From NCBI GenBank assembly GCA_035651995.1, contig DASRER010000046.1, positions 1-64,000 on the forward strand: DNA of 64,000 nucleotides, written 5' to 3'. The translations under genes and the position numbers were made by a program. Below are positions 23,999 to 32,328 of the stretch, piece by piece; position 1 is the first letter of the stretch, and the number at the start of each line of letters is the position of its first letter. This DNA comes from Terriglobales bacterium (GTDB taxonomy: Bacteria > Acidobacteriota > Terriglobia > Terriglobales > Acidobacteriaceae). The notes under the pieces were generated by a model, which did not search any database, was not told the DNA's origin, and worked only from the letters and a program-made list of their open reading frames with translations.

Positions 23999-25291
23999 CT
24001 ACTTCATTGCCCACTTTGCCAGCTCGCCCGTGGCCTTCAGCAGCTGGAGCTGCGCTTTCTCGAGTTGGAAGGTCACATCGAGGAGAACGTTGTACTTTTC
24101 GTTTTCGTTGAGCACCGCCTCCTGCTGCTGGCGCAAGTTGGCCGCTCCCGCTTGCACCTGGACCAGCATGGCTTCGCCCTGCCCGCGCGCCAGCTCGTAC
24201 TCCAGCTTGGCCACGTCGCGCGCGGCTGCCAGCTGGCGCACGGCGCCTTGCAGGTTCAGCGTCTCCTCCGAGACCTGCTGCCGCACGCCCTCGGCTTCCT
24301 TGCGCGCCTTCAGCGCCTCAGCCGACGCGCCTTCCGCCCTCGCCTTCAGCGGCGCGCTCAGCAGCGGGAAGCGTATGAGCACGCCGAAGGTCACGTTGTT
24401 GCGCTGGAATTTCTGGAAGAATTCGTCATAGTGGTTGTAGCGCGAAAACAGCCCGTACTGGCCCACGAGGTCAATGGACGGATACCAGTATTTGCCTTCG
24501 CCGCGCGCGCGGATCTCCTTCGCCTGCGCTTGCTGGTCCGCCGCCTTCAGGGCGGCGCTGTTTTCCAGCGCCTTGCCGACAAGATCGGTTTCAGCCGGCA
24601 TCGGCAGATCGGGCACCGACTCGGTCACCGTCTCCAGCTCTCCCGCGGGGATTCCGGTCAGCGACGCCAGCCGCGAGCGCAGCACGTCCGCGGCGGTGTG
24701 CAACTCGGCCAGCCGCATGCGCACGCGCGCCACCGTGAGCTTTGCCTTGGTGAGCTCCATGGCGTTGTCCACGCCCGCGTCCACACGCTGTAACACGATC
24801 TGCTGCTGCTTGTCCGCCGCCTGCTGCTGCTGTTCCATGAGGGCCAGTTGCGAGGCCAGCGTGTCCAGTTGCGTGTACGCGACCGCCGTGTCGAGGATCA
24901 CCTGGTCGCGCTTGTCGCCGGTCGAGGTGCTGCTCGCCATCCAATCCAGCTTGGCCGCGCGGATGAACTCCCGCTGCTGCGCGTTCAGCAGCAACGACTG
25001 CGTGTTCACGTTGAACACCGAGGGTGCCGATCCCTCCAGGCTCAGCGGAAACCCCGCCGAATAGGCGATCCCCGAGCCGAACGTCACCTGGGGGATGTAC
25101 TGATTGCGCGCCTCCATGTACGCCTGCCGCGCGCGCAACTGGTCGGCCGCGGCGATCGCCATCGTGCCGCTGCGCTTCACCGCCAGCTCAATCGCCTGGC
25201 GAAAATCCAGCCGTGCCGCGGAGGCGCCGGCGCACAGTGCCAGGACAAACATCGTCAGAAGAGAACACTTCAGCAGGGAAGAATGCTTCAT
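23999..25291 (-). CDS. TolC-family outer membrane efflux protein
   Basis: This 430-residue outer-membrane channel of a tripartite exporter has a signal peptide of about 24 residues (MKHSSLL...GASA). Two OEP repeats of long coiled-coil helices follow (about 30-210 and 225-425), with the typical RLDFRQAIELAVKRS start and many Gln/Ala heptads. ATG at 25291 is chosen for GAGG 9 nt upstream; the frame's earlier ATG at 25312 lacks support. It is the last gene of a minus-strand operon HlyD-TPR-TolC. No inner-membrane pump gene lies in the cluster, so the channel must work with a pump encoded elsewhere or serve another export route. Confidence 0.9.
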   Translation of the reverse strand: MKHSSLLKCSLLTMFVLALCAGASAARLDFRQAIELAVKRSGTMAIAAADQLRARQAYMEARNQYIPQVTFGSGIAYSAGFPLSLEGSAPSVFNVNTQSLLLNAQQREFIRAAKLDWMASSTSTGDKRDQVILDTAVAYTQLDTLASQLALMEQQQQAADKQQQIVLQRVDAGVDNAMELTKAKLTVARVRMRLAELHTAADVLRSRLASLTGIPAGELETVTESVPDLPMPAETDLVGKALENSAALKAADQQAQAKEIRARGEGKYWYPSIDLVGQYGLFSRYNHYDEFFQKFQRNNVTFGVLIRFPLLSAPLKARAEGASAEALKARKEAEGVRQQVSEETLNLQGAVRQLAAARDVAKLEYELARGQGEAMLVQVQAGAANLRQQQEAVLNENEKYNVLLDVTFQLEKAQLQLLKATGELAKWAMK

Positions 25292-25410
25292 CGCGCGACC
25301 TCGGAATAGCATTTGTCAGCAATACATTGTCGGCTGCCGCCCGAAAAAATCACAGGTTGCCGCTCACATTGGAACGCCGCGGCGCCCCGCTCTTTGCGGG
25401 CCGCGGCCTT

Positions 25411-25470
25411 GAACTGTGAACTGTAAACTGTGAACTGGTTTCTGAGAACTGAGGACCGGGAACCTGGAAC
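25411..25470. repeat. Heptameric array (GAACTGT type)
   Basis: Eight units and a partial ninth keep exact 7-bp phase from 25411 (GAACTGT, GAACTGT, AAACTGT, GAACTGG, TTTCTGA, GAACTGA, GGACCGG, GAACCTG). It lies between the TPR gene and the TolC-like gene. Confidence 0.85.
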
Positions 25471-25475
25471 TTCGG

Positions 25476-26435
25476 CTATGGCGCCAGGCGCCTGAGCGCA
25501 TCCTGCGCCGGGCCGAAGTCGCGCGCCAGCGAGAGTGCCGCGCGATACTCCACCGCCGCTGCCTGGCGGTCGCCCATCTTTTCCAGGATCGAGCCCAGCA
25601 GGTAGTGCGCCTGGTAGGTTGGCGCCTGCTCCACTTTGTCGTTCGAGCTGAGGTACTTGCGCAGGAACTGCGCCGCGACAGGGAAGTTGCGCCCCGCCTT
25701 GAACAGCAGCTCGGCGCCTTCGTAGAACACGTCGTCATGCGAGCGGTTGGCCGCCACCGCCTTATTGATCGCCGACTCCATCTCCGCGAACCGCTTCGTG
25801 CGCCGGTAGAACGACGCCAGGTTCAGCCAGTAGCCGGCCTTGTTGTTGCTTGCCGCGATCGCCGCCTTGTACTCCAGCTCGGCTTCGTCAGGCCGCGAAT
25901 CCTTTTCGGCGATGCGCGCCCGGATCCAGTGCGACGTCGCCGGATCGACACTGGCCAGCTTCTGCGCCTGCGCTTCGGCCTTGTCTTTTCCGCCGCCCAG
26001 GAACGACGGCGCCTCGATGAAAAACTCCGCCAGGTCCGACTGCGCGTCGAGGTCGTTCGATTGCAGCTCCACCGCCTTCTCGAACTCGGCGCGCGTCTTT
26101 TTCGCCAGCCCGATCGCGGTGAAGAAGATCGAGTGCTCCGCTTTCTCGCCGTACTCCCGGCCCAGCCACAGGTGGAAGCGCGCGTTGCCAGGTTCCAGGC
26201 TCACGGCTTTCTCGCCGGCGTTCACCGCGTCGCCCCAACGCTCCATGCCGAAGTAGGCGCGCGAGAGCAAATGCCATGCCCCCGCGTCGCGCGGCTCCTG
26301 CTTCACCCGCTCCTTCAGCAGAGCTAAGGCTTCATCGGCCCTTCCCTCGGCCAGCAGCGCTTCAGGACCGTCGGCCAGCATCGGCGCCGAGAAAAGTAAA
26401 AGCAGCAGGAGAGAGACCACCACGCGGCGCATCAC
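25476..26435 (-). CDS. Periplasmic TPR-repeat protein in an efflux operon
   Basis: This 319-residue exported protein has a signal peptide (residues 1-21, LLLLLLFSAPMLA) and about seven TPR-like repeats, for example AGAWHLLSRAYFGMERWGDAVNAGEKAVS and a C-terminal AHYLLGSILEKMGDRQAAAVEYRAAL. The fold implies protein-protein scaffolding in the periplasm. The start ATGA overlaps the stop of the HlyD-like gene, so it is translationally coupled to the adaptor. The TolC-like gene follows after a heptameric array. A TPR gene between adaptor and channel is less common and suggests an accessory role in assembly of the exporter. No enzymatic motif was seen. Confidence 0.82.
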   Translation of the reverse strand: MMRRVVVSLLLLLLFSAPMLADGPEALLAEGRADEALALLKERVKQEPRDAGAWHLLSRAYFGMERWGDAVNAGEKAVSLEPGNARFHLWLGREYGEKAEHSIFFTAIGLAKKTRAEFEKAVELQSNDLDAQSDLAEFFIEAPSFLGGGKDKAEAQAQKLASVDPATSHWIRARIAEKDSRPDEAELEYKAAIAASNNKAGYWLNLASFYRRTKRFAEMESAINKAVAANRSHDDVFYEGAELLFKAGRNFPVAAQFLRKYLSSNDKVEQAPTYQAHYLLGSILEKMGDRQAAAVEYRAALSLARDFGPAQDALRRLAP

Positions 26436-27682
26436 GGCTGCACCACCCGCACCGGAGCGTTCTCCACCAGCGGACGGTTGTTTACCGTGCCCAGCGCCAC
26501 CACCGCGCCGGGTTCCAGTCCTTTGGTTATTTCAATGCGCGTCAAATTGCTCAATCCCGTCTGCACCTCGCGGCGCTTCAGCGCGCCGTCGTTCACCACG
26601 TAGACGAACCGCCTGCCGTCATCCTGGTGGACGGCCTCGCGCGGCACCGAGAGCGCGTCGTTGTTCTGCGCGGTCATCACCACCACGCCCACGTTGACGT
26701 TGGGCAGCAGGCGCAGGTCCTGATTATTGACCTCCACCATCACTTCGCCAACGGTTCGTGTGCCGCGCAACGTTACCGTCGTGGGGACGGTAGTTACCCT
26801 GCCGGTCCATGACCGCCCGGGCAGCGCGTCCCACGTGACGTGCACTTCCTGTCCGCGCGTCAGGCGGCCGATATCAGGCTCGTCGACGAACGCCCGCACA
26901 TTCACCGTGTGCAAGTCGGCCACCTGCACCAGCAGGTCGCCGGTATTGACAAACACTCCCGGCCGCACCGGCAGCGAATACACCAGCGCGCGCCGCGGCG
27001 CCCGCACATGGGAGTCCTTCAGCAGGTCCTGTGCTGCCTGGTAAGCCGCCTGCGCTTCGGCCACGCGCGCTTCAGTGCGCGCCACTTCCTCGCTGGAGAA
27101 GCGCCTGGTCTGCCGCTGCTCCTGGAGCCGCGCCTGGGCCTGCGCCTGCTCCAGCCGCACCTGCGCCGCCTGAACTTCCGCGGCGGAAGCCGCGCCCGTC
27201 TTTTGCAGGTTCTGCATCGCGGTCAGGTTGCGCTGCGCCGCGTCCAGCTCCGCGCGCGCCTTGCTGGACTCGGCCTGCGACGTCAGGATCTCCTCCTGCG
27301 TCCCGCCCTTCTGCACCGCGAGCAAGTCCGCCTGCGCCGACTTCAACTGCGCCAGCGCGCGTGCCGCCTGGGCCTGCGCGTCGGCGGCGTCAAGTTCGAG
27401 CAGAAGTTGTCCCGGGACCACCCAGTCGCCTTCGTGCACCAGCACGCGCTTCACCGTGGTGGGCGCCGGCGCGTGCGCTTCGAAGTTCTCCACCGGCTCG
27501 ATCTTGCCGTTGGTGGAAATGGTGCTCGCAATCGGCCCGCGCTCCGCCTTGGCCGCCCGCACGGGCAGCTCGCTCCGCTTGAACGGATTGAACGACGCCA
27601 GCAGCACCACCGCGATCACCGCGGCCGCGATGATCATCAGCCGATGCCGCTGCCAGAACGGAGCTTTGTTGTTCTCTGCCAT
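26432..27682 (-). CDS. HlyD/RND-type periplasmic adaptor (membrane fusion protein)
   Basis: This 416-residue adaptor has one N-terminal transmembrane helix (about residues 14-33, LMIIAAAVIAVVLLASF). A biotinyl-lipoyl half (VKRVLVHEGDWVVPGQLLLELDAADAQ) comes next, then a long coiled-coil hairpin (about 95-230), the second lipoyl half (VYSLPVRPGVFVNTGDLL) and beta-barrel domains. It bridges an inner-membrane pump to the TolC-like channel. ATG at 27682 gives the standard short cytoplasmic tail (MAENNKAPFWQRHR). The frame extends 45 residues further upstream without family support. It is the first gene of the exporter operon. MacA-type adaptors are the closest in style. Confidence 0.88.
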   Translation of the reverse strand: MAENNKAPFWQRHRLMIIAAAVIAVVLLASFNPFKRSELPVRAAKAERGPIASTISTNGKIEPVENFEAHAPAPTTVKRVLVHEGDWVVPGQLLLELDAADAQAQAARALAQLKSAQADLLAVQKGGTQEEILTSQAESSKARAELDAAQRNLTAMQNLQKTGAASAAEVQAAQVRLEQAQAQARLQEQRQTRRFSSEEVARTEARVAEAQAAYQAAQDLLKDSHVRAPRRALVYSLPVRPGVFVNTGDLLVQVADLHTVNVRAFVDEPDIGRLTRGQEVHVTWDALPGRSWTGRVTTVPTTVTLRGTRTVGEVMVEVNNQDLRLLPNVNVGVVVMTAQNNDALSVPREAVHQDDGRRFVYVVNDGALKRREVQTGLSNLTRIEITKGLEPGAVVALGTVNNRPLVENAPVRVVQP

Positions 27683-28010
27683 CCTTGGAATCAAGCCCGG
27701 AAAAAGGCCGCCGCTCGTCCGCCGCGTTCCGGCCGAACCGGAACCGTGCCCAGGCTCCCGCCGCGGAGCTGAAGGTGCTGTAACGGTGCTGGGTGATTCT
27801 ATCAAGCTATCCCTCACATCTTGCGCGGGTAACCCACTGATTACGTGCGCACACCGCCGCCCGGATTGGCCGCCCGGGCCGCCTGCACTGCTGCAAAAGA
27901 GCGTCCCCCCTTAGATGCCTCTCGTCTTGGCACGTCGCACACATTCCCCGCAAACCCGCGCGCCGACTTCCGCCATCGTACCTTGCGTTCCCTGCAAGAC
28001 GGGCCCGCGA
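27683..28010. other. Divergent intergenic region between HlyD and YihY-type genes
   Basis: A TAGAAT word on the minus strand (27796-27801) could be the -10 box for the exporter operon. I see no gene, hairpin or array here. Confidence 0.35.
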
Positions 28011-28895
28011 ATGACCATCCGACAATTCGGCCGCGCTCTGCGCGCCGCCTATGCCGGCGTCAACAACAGCCACACCACTCTGATGGCGGCGGGCCTGGCC
28101 TACTACTTTTTGCTCTCTCTGTTCCCGCTGCTGGTCGTGCTGGCCAGCGTAGCGCCGTTCCTTCCCGTGCCCGATCTCTGGGACCGCGCTCTCTGGACGA
28201 TGTCGCGCGTCGTCCCAGCCGACGCCATGGGCGTGGTCCGCCGCGTGCTCGATGACGTGCTCCGCAGCGGACACCCGCGCCTGCTCTCCGTCGGTTTGCT
28301 GGGCACGTTCTGGGCCGCCTCGGGCGGCTTCTCCTCCATGATCGAGGCCCTCAACGTTGCTTACGACGTCCCCGAAACGCGCTCGTGGTTTCGCACCCAT
28401 GCCCTAGCGGCGCTCCTCACTGTAGTTATTGGAACGTTTTTTGTGGTGGCTCTTGCGGCGATGATTGTTGGACCACACTTCGGCGCGTGGCTCGCCGACA
28501 AGCTCGGTCTCGACGCCGTATGGCGCTTCGCCTGGAATTACGCCCGCTGGGCCGTGGCCATCGCCTTCACCGTGCTCGGCGTCGAACTGCTCTACTACCT
28601 TGCCCCCAACGTGCGCCAGAAATTCGATTGCACGCTGCCCGGGGCGACCTTCGCCGTCGTGGTCTGGATCGGCGCGTCGTATCTGCTGGGCCTTTACATC
28701 CAGCGCTTCGCCCACTTCAACAAAACCTACGGCACGCTGGGCGCCGCCATCGCGCTGCCGGTGTGGTTCTACGTCACCAATCTCTTCATCCTCATCGGCG
28801 CGGAAGTCAACTCCGAGCTGCTCAAGGCCGCCGGCGCCGAACCTCCGCACGTGAAGACCGGGCCAGAGCCGGAAGAAGTGCCGCGCGCCGCGTAG
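28011..28895 (+). CDS. YihY/BrkB-family inner membrane protein
   Basis: This 294-residue polytopic membrane protein has six predicted helices. The family signatures are GLAYYFLLSLFPLLVVLASVAP near the N terminus (core AYYFLLSLFP), the FTVLGVELLYYLAPN segment and the C-terminal YGTLGAAIALPVWFYVTNLFILIGAEVN region (core LGAAIALPVWFY). The family was once called 'ribonuclease BN' in error; its true function is not established, and transport is suspected. ATG at 28011 gives the usual short N terminus MTIRQFGRALRAAY. The short C-terminal tail is Pro/Glu rich. It stands alone, followed by a T/G-rich degenerate tract and then queF. Confidence 0.9.
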   Translation: MTIRQFGRALRAAYAGVNNSHTTLMAAGLAYYFLLSLFPLLVVLASVAPFLPVPDLWDRALWTMSRVVPADAMGVVRRVLDDVLRSGHPRLLSVGLLGTFWAASGGFSSMIEALNVAYDVPETRSWFRTHALAALLTVVIGTFFVVALAAMIVGPHFGAWLADKLGLDAVWRFAWNYARWAVAIAFTVLGVELLYYLAPNVRQKFDCTLPGATFAVVVWIGASYLLGLYIQRFAHFNKTYGTLGAAIALPVWFYVTNLFILIGAEVNSELLKAAGAEPPHVKTGPEPEEVPRAA

Positions 28896-28995
28896 AACCC
28901 GGCCTTTCCTTTGGACCTTCATGCATCCTTACGTAGTCCTTCGTGGGAACGCTTTGGGCTTTGTCCGCGCCTCCGCGGTCAGTCAGCCTCTCCGC

Positions 28996-29001
28996 TACAA
29001 T
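28996..29001 (+). promoter_or_regulatory. -10 box for queF (near-leaderless)
   Basis: TACAAT is followed by 8 nt and then the queF ATG at 29010. There is no Shine-Dalgarno sequence in the gap. Confidence 0.5.
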
Positions 29002-29009
29002 AAACACCA

Positions 29010-29408
29010 ATGCCGAAGTCTCCCCGCTACACCGACCAGCACGCCGTCGCCGGCCTCGACGCCAGGTTTCCCGAGATCGAAACCTTCGCCAACCAGTTTC
29101 CCGGATACGAGGTCCTCATCGACGATCCCGAGTTCACCTCCGTCTGTCCCAAGACCGGCCTCCCCGATTTCGGACACATCACCATCCGCTACATGCCGCG
29201 CCAGCGCTGCCTCGAGCTGAAGTCGCTGAAGGAATACCTGTTCGTGTATCGCAATCTCGGCATCTTCCAGGAGAACGCCGTCAACCGCATCCTCGAAGAC
29301 GTGGTCCGCGCCGCCAGGCCGGTGTGGGCCGTCGTCAAAGGTGACTTCCGCCCGCGCGGCGGGATTTCAACCGTGGTTGAAGCCAAGTGGCCGAGGCCGA
29401 GGAAGTAA
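29010..29408 (+). CDS. queF: NADPH-dependent 7-cyano-7-deazaguanine reductase
   Basis: QueF reduces preQ0 to preQ1 in queuosine biosynthesis. This is the short unimodular type (132 residues). The catalytic nucleophile Cys46 lies in FTSVCPKTGLPDFG with the paired Asp53. Substrate residues are in ELKSLKEYLFVYRN and the NADPH motif region (QENAVNRI). No other queuosine genes are adjacent, so it is an isolated pathway gene; QueF products can be used by a distant tgt. The promoter appears to place transcription start within 1-3 nt of the ATG. Confidence 0.96.
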   Translation: MPKSPRYTDQHAVAGLDARFPEIETFANQFPGYEVLIDDPEFTSVCPKTGLPDFGHITIRYMPRQRCLELKSLKEYLFVYRNLGIFQENAVNRILEDVVRAARPVWAVVKGDFRPRGGISTVVEAKWPRPRK

Positions 29409-29443
29409 TCAGATGAACTCGTTCTTCTCCGTTGCTCATCTGC

Positions 29444-29449
29444 TATAGT
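29444..29449 (+). promoter_or_regulatory. -10 box for the MFS gene
   Basis: TATAGT is followed by 10 nt and then ATG at 29460, predicting a leader of only about 4 nt. Confidence 0.4.
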
Positions 29450-29459
29450 CCCCGGCAAA

Positions 29460-30668
29460 ATGCGCCCGAGCCCGCATCCCCGACTCGCGCTGGTCATCCT
29501 TACCGCGCTCAATTTCTTCAACTACATTGACCGCTCGGTGCTCTTCGCGGTGCAGCCGCTGGTGCAGCAGGAATTCCAGCGCAGCGACCGCGACTTCGGC
29601 CTGCTGACGACCGCCTTCTTCTTCTGCTACATGATCGCCGCGCCCTTCATGGGTATGCTCGCCGACCGCTATCCGCGCCGCATGCTCATCGCCGCCGGCG
29701 CCATCGTGTGGAGCGCCGCCACGCTGCTGACAGCGGTGACGAACAACTTCACCGAACTGCTGATTCGCCACACCCTGGTCGGCATCGGCGAAGCCAGCTT
29801 CGTCACCATTGCGCCGGCTTTTCTGGCCGATCTGTTCGGGGAAGAGAAGCGGGGCAAGATCCTCAGCATTTTTTACGTCGCCATTCCGGTTGGCACCGCC
29901 GCCGGATACATGATCGGCGGCTACATGGGACACCGCTTCGGATGGCGCGCGCCCTTCTACGTCGCCGCCGCTCCCGGTTTCCTGCTCGCCGTCGCCATGT
30001 GGTTCATCGCCGAGCCCGCGCGGGGCGCGCACGACACCCTCGCAGCGACGCCTGAGCGCACACAGGTCACGCTGCTGGCCCGCAACGGCGCCTTCCTTTG
30101 CGCCACGCTCGGCATGGCCATGCTCACGTTTGCGCTCGGCGGCATCTCCGTCTGGATGCCGACGTTTCTTTCGCGCGTGCGCCACATCCCGCTCGACCGC
30201 GCCAACCTGATCTTCGGCGCCATGACCGGCATCAACGGCATCGTGGCCACGCTCATCGGCGGATACTGGGGCGACCACATGCTGCGCCGCGACCACGCCG
30301 CCTACTACCGCTTCTCCGGACTCGCCATGGGCGCCGGTGTCCCGCTCATGGCGCTGGCCATCTACGTCGCCGGACCAGTCATGTTTCCAGCGATTTTCCT
30401 GGCAGAGTTCGTGCTTTTCTTGAACAACGGCCCGCTCAACGCCGCCATCGTCAACTCGGTCTCGGCCCCCATCCGCGCCACCGCCATCGCGCTCAACGTG
30501 TTCATCATCCACCTGCTCGGCGACGCCTTTTCGCCCACCCTCATGGGATGGATCTCCGACCGCAGCTCGTTGGAGGCCGCCTTCGGCACCGCCATCGCTG
30601 CGTGCGCCCTGTCCTGCATCATCCTGTTGTATGGAATGCGCTACGCGCCGAGGATTCAGCGCTCTTGA
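29460..30668 (+). CDS. MFS transporter, Spinster-like
   Basis: This 402-residue major facilitator protein has 12 predicted helices. The N terminus LNFFNYIDRSVLFAVQPLVQQEF resembles the Spinster (Spns) subfamily, whose animal members export lysolipids and sphingosine phosphate; bacterial members have varied or unknown substrates. The loop 2-3 motif is GMLADRYPRR, and RHTLVGIGEASFVTIAPAFLADLF is conserved in the subfamily. The stop TGA forms the first three bases of a TGAATGC heptameric array. The gene appears monocistronic. Substrate cannot be deduced from the sequence. Confidence 0.88.
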   Translation: MRPSPHPRLALVILTALNFFNYIDRSVLFAVQPLVQQEFQRSDRDFGLLTTAFFFCYMIAAPFMGMLADRYPRRMLIAAGAIVWSAATLLTAVTNNFTELLIRHTLVGIGEASFVTIAPAFLADLFGEEKRGKILSIFYVAIPVGTAAGYMIGGYMGHRFGWRAPFYVAAAPGFLLAVAMWFIAEPARGAHDTLAATPERTQVTLLARNGAFLCATLGMAMLTFALGGISVWMPTFLSRVRHIPLDRANLIFGAMTGINGIVATLIGGYWGDHMLRRDHAAYYRFSGLAMGAGVPLMALAIYVAGPVMFPAIFLAEFVLFLNNGPLNAAIVNSVSAPIRATAIALNVFIIHLLGDAFSPTLMGWISDRSSLEAAFGTAIAACALSCIILLYGMRYAPRIQRS

Positions 30669-30710
30669 ATGCTGAGTGCTGAATGCTGAATGCTGAATGC
30701 TGAGTGCTGC
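30666..30710. repeat. Heptameric array (TGAATGC type) starting at the MFS stop codon
   Basis: Six units (TGAATGC or TGAGTGC) keep exact 7-bp phase from 30666. The TGA of the first unit is the stop codon of the MFS gene. Confidence 0.85.
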
Positions 30711-30711
30711 T

Positions 30712-31194
30712 TCACCGCGGCCTCTTCTTCGCCGGCCATCGTCCATGCTCGAACCCGCCCGTCCCCTGCGGACGCGGCGCGTGCGGCTGCGCCTTCTGCT
30801 TCGGAACCAGATTGTTGGCGTAGCCGCCAGGCTCTCCGCTGAGTTGCTGTTCGAGCTTCAGCGCCATCTCGGCGCGGCCCTTGTAATTGACGATCGGGCC
30901 GTAGATCCGTATGGTGTGTCCCTCGAAGGCCTCCAGTTTTTCCGGATCTTTCAGGTCGCGGTCGAAGACGACCACGGTGAAGGGACACGTCTTGTAGTCT
31001 TCGCAGAAATCCAGGTACCAGATGTTTTTGCCGTGCTTCACGCTGTAGATCTTGCCGGTGATGCAGGCCATCTGCCCGATGCGCTTCGGGGCTTCTTCGA
31101 TGGGAAAACACTCGGCCGCCGCGGCCATCGTGCACAGGGCGAGCACGGCCGCGCCTCGGGTCAGCAGGAGACTGCGGGAGAGAATGGGCAGCAT
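30712..31194 (-). CDS. Exported OB-fold-like protein, function unknown
   Basis: This 160-residue protein has a signal peptide (residues 1-26, LAALCTMAAAAE region). It then has a compact domain with the strand pattern MACITGKIYSVKHGKNIWYLDFC ... TVVVFDRDL ... FEGHTIRIYGPIVNYKGRAEM, which reads as an OB-fold like those in periplasmic nucleic-acid- or ligand-binding proteins. The core pattern is GKIYSV-x-GKNIWYLDF. Three Cys residues (CFPI, AC, FCEDYKTC) could form disulfides. The C-terminal 35 residues are basic and Pro/Gln rich, probably disordered. No neighbour suggests a pathway. Function not recognised. Confidence 0.72.
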   Translation of the reverse strand: MLPILSRSLLLTRGAAVLALCTMAAAAECFPIEEAPKRIGQMACITGKIYSVKHGKNIWYLDFCEDYKTCPFTVVVFDRDLKDPEKLEAFEGHTIRIYGPIVNYKGRAEMALKLEQQLSGEPGGYANNLVPKQKAQPHAPRPQGTGGFEHGRWPAKKRPR

Positions 31195-31271
31195 GGCGGG
31201 CTAAAGTTAAACCCCGCCCGCCGGCGCGCGGAAACGCAATCATGCGTCATCCGCGCGTCCAGGCGATGCCA

Positions 31272-31619
31272 CTATGCCGTGAAGGCCTTGATCGCCGTGG
31301 CCTCGTCGTCCTTCACGTCGAACACGGTGTACAGCTTGGTGATCTGCAGCAGGTCGTGCACCTTCTTGGTGAGGTTGAGCAACTTCAGCTCGCCGCCCTG
31401 GTTGCGTACCGTGGTGTAGGCGCTCACCAGCTCGCCAATGCCCGAGCTGTCGATGTAGGAGACGTCGCCCAGGTTGAGCAGGATCTTCTTGTCGCCCTTA
31501 CCCACCAGGTCGCGAATGGTGTCGCGCAGAATCACACTGCCTTCGCCCAGGGTGATGCGGCCACTCAGGTCAACCACGGTTACGCCGTTGACCTGCCGCG
31601 TGCTGGTTTTCATCGTCAC
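31272..31619 (-). CDS. Anti-sigma factor antagonist (STAS domain, SpoIIAA/RsbV type)
   Basis: This 115-residue STAS-domain protein has a conserved phosphorylation-site motif YIDSSGIGEL (Ser at about residues 58-59). Unphosphorylated antagonists bind a cognate anti-sigma kinase and release the sigma factor. The upstream gene encodes such a kinase, and the GTGA overlap (31616-31619) shows they are coupled. Start could be GTG 31619 or the ATG two codons later. No sigma factor gene lies nearby, so the target is encoded elsewhere. The role in stress or envelope response is inference. Confidence 0.9.
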   Translation of the reverse strand: MTMKTSTRQVNGVTVVDLSGRITLGEGSVILRDTIRDLVGKGDKKILLNLGDVSYIDSSGIGELVSAYTTVRNQGGELKLLNLTKKVHDLLQITKLYTVFDVKDDEATAIKAFTA

Positions 31620-32074
31620 TGTGAACCCTCCTTGCTGTCCGCGGCCTTGCCGCGGTGCTTGACCAACGTAATTTCGGTGCCCGGACTCAGCGGCCGGAAC
31701 CGCACTTCGTCCATGAATGCGCGTATCAGGAAAATTCCGCGTCCCGACTGCCGCAGCAGGTTCTCCGGGGCCAGCGGGTCGGGGATGTTGGTTTCGTCGA
31801 GTCCCGCCCCCTGGTCGGCGATGCTGATCACCAGCGAATCGCCGGTTGAATCGAGGCCGACCGTCACTTTCTTGCTCGGATCATAGGCGTTGCCGTGGAG
31901 AACGGCGTTCACCGCCGCCTCGCGCACCGCCATGGTGATCTTGTGCAGCTCCTCCTCGTCGAAGCCCGCGTCCGTGGCAAACTTTTCCGCGATCTGCTCC
32001 ACCGTGTTCACCGCCTCCAGGGTGGAGTCCAGCGTGTACCACACGCGTTTACCGGTGGTTTTCAAAATGGGCAT
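31616..32074 (-). CDS. Anti-sigma regulatory factor, serine/threonine kinase (RsbW/SpoIIAB type)
   Basis: This 152-residue GHKL-fold ATPase/kinase has the N-box VREAAVNAVLHGN and G-boxes ADQGAGLDETNIPDP and GRGIFLIRAFMDEV. These proteins sequester a sigma factor and phosphorylate the STAS antagonist encoded next door. ATG at 32074 gives the usual MPILKTTGKRVWYTLDS start. The longer frame to 32173 overlaps the oppositely oriented region of the MgtE-like gene and lacks homology. Signal input is not visible; PP2C phosphatase partners are not in the window. Confidence 0.9.
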   Translation of the reverse strand: MPILKTTGKRVWYTLDSTLEAVNTVEQIAEKFATDAGFDEEELHKITMAVREAAVNAVLHGNAYDPSKKVTVGLDSTGDSLVISIADQGAGLDETNIPDPLAPENLLRQSGRGIFLIRAFMDEVRFRPLSPGTEITLVKHRGKAADSKEGSQ

Positions 32075-32328
32075 TCGCACCCGCCGCGCGCCGAAATCCC
32101 TGTTCGCGCCGGCCTGCCGGTGTGAATTGCGCAGTTTGCCTGCCGCCCGGGGAAATGTCAAACCCAGGGCCACCCTGCGCTTACCGTTATTTTCTCACCC
32201 ATCGCTCCGCGCTTCAGACACCGCTTGGGCCTGCTGAGTTCCGCAAACCTGGAACAGGTCCCCCGCCAGCGATTACGAACCTGGCAAGCGGCTTCCTTCG
32301 CACCGCCGCGCGCGAGTATCCTGCCTTC

